This document shows, one piece after another, positions 11,611 through 21,600 of a stretch of 27,686 nucleotides of DNA. Made by a program: the position numbers and the translations under genes. The DNA is from Sperchopsis tessellata (Eukaryota > Arthropoda > Insecta > Coleoptera > Hydrophilidae): contig JAWQRN010000621.1 in assembly GCA_033557685.1 (NCBI GenBank), positions 1 to 27,686 of the forward strand, given 5' to 3'. The notes under the pieces were generated by a model. That model saw nothing but the letters and a program-made list of their open reading frames with translations, did not search any database and was not told the origin of the DNA. Positions within the stretch are counted from its first letter, which is position 1; each line of letters begins with the position of its first letter.

Positions 11611-13940
11611 AATTATAGATGAAACATCAAACAAGTTTCTTAAGCTTACACCATTTTATCAACACTTTATATTCACAAAGAAAAATATAACTTTAATATT
11701 CAAATTACAGAAATGGCTGTAGATGTGTGAGGCACTAACAGGGGTTTACACAGTGTCGATGGGAGAGGTTCTCATAGTTTTTGTTGCTTACTAAAATAAC
11801 TAAGATTATTTTGTCCAACATGAAAAACATTTTAGATTAATTCGTATCCTAGAGTTGCTCTGCCACTTTAATTACCTTGTTTCTATAGTAATTCTCCTGT
11901 AAAATAATCCTTGAAGACACATTTTTGTCCCGCATAAGAATTTAAGGACATTTTTAGATATTTGAATGATACAGTAATAATACTTTATTCATAATATGCC
12001 ATAAAGCGTAAATAGCAATACAATAGCGTGATATCTTACAATCTATCTAAATCAACAACAATAAATACGTACATTTTGGGCACCTATATGCAAAAGGTAT
12101 GGACAATTACATAGATGAAAGTAATTCAATGAACCAAGAATCAAATAAATAATTAAATCAAAAATCAAATAAATAAATCAATTTACAACTAAATTAACAG
12201 AAAAATTATTGCACCTAAACAAAATTGAGGTGCTCCATAGAACTAAGACTCAAATAACAAGAAATTAAAAAGAAAAAAATTCAAAAAGAATTGTCAAATA
12301 AAAAATACATATTCAGACCACACTGTTATCTATTACTATTACGATTATTTTTAATAAAAGAGTAGATAATTACAGAATGAAAATATACAAGAAATATTGC
12401 ATGAGAGGAGCTTATAGGCAACACGGTAGATATTCTGAAATTAATTTAGATGATAAGGAAACGTTTAATATATGTGCATGTTTGATCAAAAAATTAAAAA
12501 TATATTATGAAAAGGATGCATATATAAGAATATTAGCGAATAACTTTTCTGTGGAAGAAAAAAGATTTTAAGCTGTACATAGTGTGCTAAGGAAGCGTAC
12601 GAAGATTGTATATAAACTGTTTCCAAAATAATGTGCAGTTGTTTTAGAAATTGATAAAAAACATTACAAAGGATGAAAGAAGTATTAATTACCAATTATG
12701 TAATAGATTAAAGAAGTGTACAAATAGCAAGACTAAAATGTTGGCTAATTTTATATTTTCAATTGTTGCTTTGTTCGTAAGCAGCCATAATTATAAAGGT
12801 CTAAATCTACTAAACTCTCAGTGACCACATTGTGTATTAACATATCAGAATGCAATCGGGTAGGAGTGAAGATAGAAAATGACGGTTGAAAATCTAACAT
12901 ACCAATGGTACCAATCTAGTGATTGCCAAGATATGTTATTCTTCTATCTACAAATGCTACACAGTCATATAAAATTCAATTCCTCATTTCCTATACTCCA
13001 AAGAACTAATTCAGTTTTTGAGTATCCAACAGTTTGTAACACCTTCGTGTACCACTATGATTATTTCCTATCATTGCCTACTTCTGGGCCTCCTGGCAGT
13101 TTCCAGTGTGTAACCCTCAACCAACATTTCTAGAAGAGGTCTTAGTTTTTGCAACACCTTTATACCCACTGTGGGTGGTATGACATGTAAAGGTTACCAT
13201 AAGCAAAATGATTATTGTATAGAGCCAAAACATAAGTATCAGTCTCAAACTGCAATTAACTGTACTTAAAGAACTAGTAAATCAAAGCAGATATACTGGT
13301 TAATTAAACTAAATGACAAGAACGTCTAATCATTTAACTATAATATATGGGTATAAAACTTGGGCAAAAGTTGATGAAAACAAAACTGATTTATTTCAAA
13401 CATGTACAGCGAATGTTCTGGAATAAAGAAATCGATGAACACAAATAGATGCAGCAATATTATGGAAATTAAACTGATTCAAAGCTTAGAAGAATATGTG
13501 ATAAAACAGCTGTAAAGTTCAAATAATCTAAGTAAATACAGAGAAGTGTAGTAGAAGTAAATTTTGTACAACTTTATTACAAGGAATAGAGCACCGTGAG
13601 TTTTTGTTTGCATTTCTAGTAAAACTTAAATATTTGAACTAAATTAACGTAAAAGTTCTATGAAATCTGACCTATCCAGATCGTCTAATTGGAAACAACT
13701 TATATTCTTTTATATTCACACTGTATAAGATTTAACTAGTAAAGTGTTGTCAATTTTCTCAAGATATTGATACATTTAACCATTGGATTATATTTGTGCA
13801 CATAATATTATTGTAACAGAATAACTAACAAATAAATATATGTAAATTGCATTTTTTATTACTAATACATTCCGCTCTATGGTGATCGATGTTCTCTTGC
13901 GGAACATCTGTCCTAGGCAGCCATCTGAATGAAATTATTT
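11611..13940. other. Intergenic stretch downstream of odorant receptor
   Basis: No gene is supported here. No canonical AATAAA is close behind the receptor stop codon. The region holds A-rich low-complexity DNA, including short ATCAAATAAATAA repeats near 12140-12180. The plus-strand open frame at 12377-12571 is charged and Lys/Tyr-rich, has no recognisable domain and is probably chance. The frame at 12879-13133 has no family signature. Confidence 0.45.
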
Positions 13941-13949
13941 GGATGACGC

Positions 13950-14240
13950 TCTCTTTTCTTGTTAGGAGGGGAATCTTCATGAGACTTCTGGTTTCCTGTC
14001 AGGTTATGTTATATTCCCTTCTTCTTGGTAGAACCTATCAATTAAACCCCTCCTCCTATTCCATAAGCCCGCATCGAAAAATCCTCCCAGCATTACTCCA
14101 CTTTCACTCACTGTTCAGCATACGTTTTATTATGTTCTCAGCCGTCAATTCCTCACCTATTCTCTGTTCCGCATCGCTCCTTATTGTTCTCCATCTACAG
14201 TATTGTGTGTTCTGTGGCATCTATATTTGCATAGTACATA
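13950..14240 (-). mobile_element. R1/Jockey-type non-LTR retrotransposon fragment (ORF2 C-terminal tail)
   Basis: The minus strand reads ATEHTIL (14204-14221) and then, after a one-base frameshift, CRWRTIRSDAEQRIGEELTA, followed by ENIIKRMLNSE, a stop, and KWSNAG. This order matches the tail that follows RNase H/zinc-finger regions in many insect non-LTR ORF2 proteins (A-E-H-T ... C-x-R-W ... G-x-x-L-T-x-x-N-I-I ... M-L-x-S-E-x-x-W). Only this tail survives. The plus-strand open frame covering the same DNA (13889-14275) is its antisense shadow. Family (R1 versus Jockey) is not resolved. Confidence 0.65.
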
Positions 14241-14340
14241 TATCTATCACTGTCTTTAATTTTAAAACTGTGTAAATATGAGGCAAAGCATCCATGGTCG
14301 ATCAAAAAAGTAGGAGGACTCTGGAGACCATATAACCTGT

Positions 14341-14470
14341 GACCTTCATGTCCCATACATATTCAATGGATTTAGAAGTTCAAGTGGGCAAAGACTAAAT
14401 TTCACACCGTGTTCTTGCAGACACCTTGACATTCATGTTATATGAGGACTCAGATTATCTTGTTGGGAAA
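14341..14470 (-). mobile_element. Tc1-like transposase fragment
   Basis: On the minus strand the frame QQDNLSPHIT, stop, MSRCLQEHGVKF (about 14400-14467) and, after a frameshift, KSIEYVWDMKV (about 14345-14380) reproduce the Tc1 transposase order. QDN-x-x-x-H carries the second catalytic Asp, then comes the H-G-V segment, then N-P-I-E-x-V-W-D-x. The fragment is about 130 bp with a stop and a shift. No terminal inverted repeats were found around it, so it is a dead scrap. Confidence 0.72.
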
Positions 14471-14574
14471 TGCTTCCTGAAAATATTCTAAGGTAAATTG
14501 GTATAACATATACAAAAACATAAATTTACTGACGAACATTCAATTTTGCCGAAAGAGGGCTAAAAACAACTTCT

Positions 14575-14614
14575 ATGACATGCAATACACCTGATATAGT
14601 GTATTGCATGTCAT
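14575..14614. repeat. Short perfect hairpin, 16-bp stem
   Basis: ATGACATGCAATACAC (14575-14590) pairs exactly with GTGTATTGCATGTCAT (14599-14614) across an 8-base loop. Nothing shows that it is transcribed. The stem is shorter than a typical animal pre-miRNA, so I record it only as a structural repeat. Confidence 0.85.
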
Positions 14615-14822
14615 CAGGTGTTGGCCTTCTGTGATGTCTTTGGATGAGGGCAATTGAAATACTAATGGTATTATTCAAGTTATTTTTTTTTTGCAATTGG
14701 TCAAAAATATTTTAAAATTGTATATTTTTCATTAAAGTAAGATTGGTTTGAGTATTGGTATTTAAAAATAGAAATATATTTAAATACCTTTCCGACATAT
14801 GTATAGTTATCTAAAGAGATGT

Positions 14823-14930
14823 AGGGTAAGTTTAAATTCTATGTATTCTTGTGTTCACACATATTTATCAATAGCTTATTATTGCTAATTTAATTTGACT
14901 ACTTAAAAGTGTCAAATTTAAACTTACCCT
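14823..14930. repeat. MITE-like 108-bp element with 16-bp terminal inverted repeats
   Basis: AGGGTAAGTTTAAATT (14823-14838) is the exact reverse complement of AATTTAAACTTACCCT (14915-14930), with 76 bp between. Size and structure resemble a miniature inverted-repeat element. No clear target-site duplication is visible, and I do not recognise the ends, so an unrelated inverted repeat remains possible. Confidence 0.55.
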
Positions 14931-15573
14931 CTATCACAGCTAAAGGGATTCCCACGTGGAAAACTGAATTTAGAACTTAGTGACAGCATTTCAATTTGGT
15001 TGGTATGAAAGGGAAATATTGGTTTATAATTGAGTTAGAAGAAAACTATTCATTTACTGTTACAAAACTACCTCAGAGTAACTCCACCACCAAGAGTCCA
15101 GAATAATCTAGGCTATGCTCAAACAGCGAAACAGCTGACTCACACCGGCCATGCCAGAAAAATTGAGAGTCACATAGATCTTTCCAGCAGAACTCTCGGA
15201 TGAATATAAAGCAGAGAGCCAGTGTGAGCAGGAAGATTTGACGTTGAAATTACAGACACGTATCATGCAATATATATAAAACCATGATAATACAGTTGTA
15301 TAATTTATCATTGTGTTAAATTAAACTAGACACTTTAAAATAGATACATTTTAAACTTGTTGAACTGTTATTTATTAACCCTTTGTGACTGATAAACTAC
15401 CGACAGCCAACCGATCACCCTGATCAAAAAGCCATTACACTACCTTTAGACCCACGGGGTTTACTTGTAATAAGTTTAAAATCATCTACTTTTTATACAA
15501 GCAACTACAAGGAGGCCATGTATCCTTGAATATACCTTAACCTAAAATCCCAAATTTGACTTAAATTCGAAGG

Positions 15574-15662
15574 CTTGAAATTTTGAGTGCCAAAATTTTG
15601 TGTCGAAATTTTGAGTTTCAAAATTTTGTGTATTGTAAATTTGTGTTTCAAAATTTGATACA
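15574..15662. repeat. Degenerate ~15-bp tandem repeat just upstream of CIMIP2B start codon
   Basis: About six imperfect units built on AAATTTTGAGT / CAAAATTTTGTGT lie back to back and end roughly 12 bp before the CIMIP2B ATG at 15675. The array must lie in the promoter or 5' untranslated region of that gene. The antisense open frame 15542-15841 is an artefact of the repeat, giving the FETQ/NFDT-like repeated peptide. Confidence 0.75.
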
Positions 15663-15674
15663 GTGTAATTAACC

Positions 15675-18600
15675 ATGTCGGTGGAATTAATTTCTACTCC
15701 AAATCCCCATTTCATACCAGGGTTCGTTTTTAAATATTGATCTTGAGCAGTATGAAATAATGATTTTTTTCCTGAAGGTATACAGGTTTTTGCCCCCAGT
15801 ACAAATACAGAATAGGAGATACCTATGGCACCACCACACACAAGTTGTTACTTGATCCAACTGTTAGCCATGCTGAAAAATTTGTATTGTCCGATCGAGG
15901 TGTCGATGATTACCAGGTAAGTGTCTTCAAATAATTAATTTGAGGGTATGCCAGCCATTTCCCTGGTTAAAATGGTTGCATCCTTTAGAGGCAATACTTG
16001 TAAGACTTGTGGTGTGTCACTCCTGGAACTTTGAATCATCATTGAATGAGTTATGAAGCCTCCCGGCGTTACAGTTAATGTCTCCATGTTTTCACCACTA
16101 TTTGGTTCTACGTCATATCAAACGTTAAATTACATCAAGAAACAGAAACTTTTTGTATTCAAAAAGGTGTTAAACAAGGAGACACCATATCGCCGAAGTT
16201 GTCCAATGCATCTTTAAAGTGTATGTTCTGGAAACTAAATTGTGAGCATAAGGGAATCAAAGTGAACGGAGAATATCTTAACCATTTGAGATTTGCAGAT
16301 GGTATCGTGTTATTTACACACACTATTGAAGAGCTCCAAGAAAGAATAATTGATCTTAATTCTGAAGGTAGAGATGTAGGTCTTTGGATGAATCTTAGTA
16401 AAATGGAGGTTATGTTCACTAAGCTAGCTATACAAGCCAATGTGTACATCAAACGCACATTAATCGAAACCATAACATCATATATGTATTTGGGGCAGCT
16501 CGTAACGATGGATGAAGACATTTCTTTAGAAATAGTGCGAAGAATAAAGCTTGCATGGAGAACAACAAGGTTATCTAAGCAATATATTTAAGCTGCAGTT
16601 GCCTTTGTGTTTAAAATGGAGGGTTTTCGATCAGTATGTTTTGCCTGTGATGACATATGCTAGCGAGACGTAGACATTGAAGGTCTCCCATATATAGAAG
16701 CTCAAAATAACGCAAATAAGTATTGAGAGATACGTGATGGGTTTGAGAATTAGTGATAGAAGACACTGTGCATGGATAAGAAGTCAGACTAAGGTCACGT
16801 ACGTTATAGGGACAGTAAAAATGCTAGTGGAAATGGACAGGACAGCTTGGAAGGTGAGCAGATTATCGAGTCAAAGGAATTAACCTAGTGGAAACCAAGA
16901 GGCAACATAAGATGAAGATGAAAACCAAATGTGGTGCAGAGAACTCAGAAATTGTTTGGGAGTCACTTGGATGAGAACAACGCACAACAGAGGTGAGTGG
17001 AAAGAACTTGAAGAGGCCTTCGTTCAGCAGTGAATGAATAACGGCTGATTATGATGATAATGATGGTAGATATAAATGCCACACATTATTAAACAATAAA
17101 CTAAATATTAATATTAAATATATTTGAAAGAAAATACTGTATAGCTAGAGATCATTGCATAAAAATAAATTTTACATAAAACAGATTTAAAAATTTAAAT
17201 TTAACAATAATCACCATACAGTGTTATCTAAAAGTATCACCTACTACGTGTGATCACCTTTTATAATGATCTCAAAAGTATTAATGTCTTGCCTCTCTTT
17301 AAATACCCATAGACTGCAGTATATGCTGTTCTTACAATACTAATAAGCTCAGACTCAATATTGGACTCAATCAGTTTGTATTTACATGAATGTTCTTCAA
17401 TTAACATACTGGTTACATAAATCTTAGGAGTTATACCGATTTCTTTGGAAGATTATGTGATGTGATGTTCTTTTGGAATATCATTGAATATTTAAAACAA
17501 ATAAGGCAACAAATTTAGTGAGGTATTTCATATGAGCAGTGGGTGGATCATAAAAAGTGAAGTATGTCATACCTCCAACCAGCTCCTTTTCGTATTTTGT
17601 TTTTAATAAACAATAATAAAGCAGTAGTTAAAACTTTGACAATTGCCGCAAATCGCATAAACACATGCGAACGAACTCTAATGAAATAATCTTCCATAGC
17701 CACTCTCTGACTGACTCACTAACCTTTAAAACGCTGTTGAACTTCTTCCTAAATCATAAATAAAGGTAACACTTGTCAAAATGACTACCTTAACTTGGTA
17801 TACAAAAAAAAACTGAGTCGGTCAGCACAACGGGTTTCGAGAATACTTACCTCTCTTCGATATACTAATTTTATTCGTGCCTGAAGCAGATGCTTGGAAC
17901 GTTTCTATTTTAAATCAGATAGTTCAATTTTATTGTTTAAAAAGACCAACATGTGTTTTATACACGTAGGTTCATATAACCACGCTGTAACACAGTAAGT
18001 TTGTACGCTTTGTAATGAGTGATCATTTCAATCGGCTGTTTAAAAAGGGGTAGTCTGCAGATCTGCTTGGTTTGCCTTACACAAGACAGAATTTGTGTGG
18101 CCCCAAAGTTAAGCCATTTAGTCTTCTGCTTAATGATAATCTGGATGGTTGGGCTTCCAAAAGAATATCTACTCGTCCCTTGATGATGCTTATATGCCGC
18201 TCTTGCAACACACTAGTTTGAAAACCTGGTTCCACCTCCAGAATGTTAGATGAAATCGTGATATTTATGGATTTTTGGTATATTTAACAGTCATGCTAGT
18301 ATCACTTTACGCTTAGTATATAAGCAATTCTTACAAGTCGTGGTAAGCTAAGATAATTTACTTTAAGCAGATAACATATTACCATGTAAATCCATTTAAA
18401 ATATAATTTGTGGGACACAATGATCAAAATTCCTCCCAGTACTATATCAATGTAGGGGGCAATTAGTAAAACACTTAAATATACAGCCCCAGGACGATTA
18501 AGATTGCTAATAAATTAAAAGAAATTAAAGTTATAAATATAAAGTCCATTCCTAGGTTTATAGGCCTCCTCAAAGAGATATAGACATAGTGAATGCCCGA

Positions 18601-21600
18601 TTCACTAAAGGTGATCCTGTATATAAACATCCAACAATTCCAGGCTATGAAGGTAATTGATGAACATAATACTTTAGAATTAAATTTATTTAAATTTTTA
18701 TTGTGTAGGTTTTGTACCTCGTATGAATGGCTTGTTTGGCCAAAGATTTACAGTACAAGCCACAGAGGCATTGTCAGAATTTGAACAAAAGCAAATGTCT
18801 GACAGAGCGGCACTCAATCAACTTATACGACAAGGAGCTTTACAGGATGGAAAATGGGATCCTCGTAATTTGGATGATCGAGAGGTATGTACAAATATAG
18901 AACTATGATCATTTTTATGCCAATGAGTTTTCAGTTGACAAAAAGTGAATTCAAACTACCTCTTCTAGAAGTACGGCCTGAGTGCGCCGGTGTTTTAAGA
19001 AACTTGCCAGTGGATGAGCCCCCACTTACACCACCTATACGATCAACTAGTCCATATTTCATGGACAATGTTGATCAAGAAAAATATCTTACTACTGGTA
19101 AGCCATATTCTTTCCTGGTCTCACAATCCTTTTATATTTAGCATAATTACGACATTAAGGCATTAATGAAATCTTACTGCAAGCAGTTACGGCAGTAGGG
19201 TCCGAACATGAACTGTTTAATATAGGTGAAATGAGATATGAATCTGTTTTTAAAAGCACAAAAAAATCTGCCCTTCTATCTGTTAAAATTCTTCACCAAA
19301 ATTCTCTTGCTGGTCACTAAGGGCTCTCAGGTATATAACTTACTTCTTCAAGTATCCTTCAATTGAATGTTACTGAGTGATGAAGATATTTTTTAATACA
19401 ACTATTGGTTTTATTTTTCCAATATTCATCCTGAATGTCAACTTATTACTATATGCACTGAAGTTGTATTTTATGTTCTCTTCTGATTGATAATTGCCCT
19501 AGAGCATCATATGGGCAGCAAACAGTAGTTCCACACCAAGGACAGTCTCAAAACGGCTCATGCCTATTACGAAATCTCTTATTCTGCTCTACATACCAAA
19601 ATCACATTACCTATCACCATAATTAACAGTACTGTATTCAGAATGTCACCATATTCTCTAAAGAAGAGTTATGATTGAAGCTCTTCAAATTGCAAAAAAT
19701 ATCTCAAGGAGGAGATTAATTTTCTTACGTTTATACGTGAACAAAAATCTTCAGAGGACACTGTTTCGATAGTTTATAAGAATTTTTTGATATAATATTG
19801 ACAGCTGAACCTGTTAGTTTTTGTATGTTTAATTTTGATTGTGTAATTAAATACATGTGCTCAATATAACTCATTACACGATTCTTAAGAGGCCGCAATG
19901 ACAATTTCATGTTTTAAAAATCGTCTTTTACAACCTTTGTTTCATGTAGATATAAAATATTTTGTATGACTAATGATATGTAATCTTTTATTTTTTGGAC
20001 TAGATATAAAATATTTTGTATGACTAATGATATGTAATCTTTAATTTTTTGGACTAATAAAAATATTTTATATTATGAATGGCAAGAAAAATGAATCAAA
20101 CAGAATTATATTATAAATATACAAACATCCTAAATCACACTCATACAAATTGTCATCCAAAATTTCTTTAAATATGCTTTAATTCTAAAAATTGCTTATT
20201 TTAAATCCATACTGTAGTATTATTGTTTGTACCTTACCCTTCTATGACAACATACTGTTTTAATGACATAATTAAAGTATTGTAGCTTAAATTGTCATAA
20301 TTATCAAATTTCGTGTAAAATTTTGATTTTTAAATCAATCATGTACGAAAAACTTTATAATTCTTTTGCTCAACAGCAAAAGTATAGTAGGTACAATAAG
20401 AAATATTAATTATTCAATATTTTAATGCATGCTCTGCTTTCAGGTTTTACGGGTCATGTTCCATTTGGATACGCATCTTTCGGAAAAACAAATCAAGCAA
20501 TGACCAACAGTGCTCTATGCGATTTTACCTCAAATTATAGGAAACGACTTAGTACAGAATGGGCTCCTGTTACTGTTAGTAGACCTGATCCGCCATTATT
20601 GATACAACCATCAGAAATTTATCATAGGCATATTGGACAACTTCCAAATTATGGTGGTCATATTCCAGGAGCTATATTCAGGTACAGTAATCTAATTTAT
20701 TTTCTTTCAAAAGTGCCACTTCATAATCACATAGCAAGATATACATTGCTTAGTAAACTCATTACCCACTTCAAGGTTCTAGGGATACACACTTTCAGAT
20801 TCAGGGGTAGTGGGTTTAAACCCACTGAGTAGGTTATTTTTTAAATTAGGAAAATATTTTTGCACACAGTCTTTCCCATGAGAGAACTTTAACTGTTCAT
20901 TGCATGTATTGTAGGTATTTAAGACCATATTTTTAAAAATTAAATTTCAGTGTTGAATCACCCACGTTTGATAGCCTAACCTTTGGGTTACTGTTCCACA
21001 ATTTTGAAAATTTGCCAACGTAAAATAAAATAAGCAAATAATTATACCATTATGTAGAGATATATTCAACAGCAAGGTAGCAGACCATATCCTTTAATTT
21101 ATGTATTGTACTTTATTTCAAAATAATAACACCAAATAATATTTGGATGGAACATCAACACAGAAGCAGTAGAGAACTAGTTAAAACCCTTGCTATTGGG
21201 GTTTTCATTCTTTACACTTTCAAGACGTACAAAAAAAAATTTGAGATATTTAATTTGTAATTTTATCTATGCCCTACGATATAAAATATGGATTTATACG
21301 ATCTCCATACTCCTTTATCACACCTGATAGTTTTTCTCAAATGAAACTCAAAATTCATACTCATACCTTTTGTTTTACACCTATACTTACTACATAATTT
21401 GAAATTATTCTTAGAGACAGCTGCAGATCCAATTAAATTTATGGGGATTATATCTCTATAAATCTTAATTATTAAATATTTTTTCCAGCCACTAATTACT
21501 GTGCAATTTCCTCATTTTTCAAGGTTTAAATCATTTGGTCTATCCCAAACCCCTATGCCATATTTTATACTTTTGCACTGCCTTTGCTACTATTTCCTCT

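Noticed and set aside
12377..12571. 64-residue plus-strand frame, Lys/Tyr-rich
   Set aside because: No recognisable domain, in an A-rich region; not distinguishable from chance.
13889..14275. 128-residue plus-strand open frame
   Set aside because: It is the antisense shadow of an R1/Jockey-like ORF2 tail that reads convincingly on the minus strand.
15378..15420. TTAACCC at 15377 considered as a piggyBac end
   Set aside because: No matching GGGTTAA end or transposase signature was found nearby.
15542..15841. 99-residue minus-strand open frame with repeated NFETQ/NFDT-like peptide
   Set aside because: It arises from the degenerate tandem repeat and the antisense of CIMIP2B exons 1 and 2.
16159..16521. 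120-residue minus-strand open frame
   Set aside because: It lies opposite the RTE reverse transcriptase frame and has no family features of its own.
20809..20826. 18-bp perfect palindrome AGTGGGTTTAAACCCACT
   Set aside because: Possibly a tRNA-derived SINE remnant, but no A box, tail or second copy supports this, so it is noted only within the intron entry.
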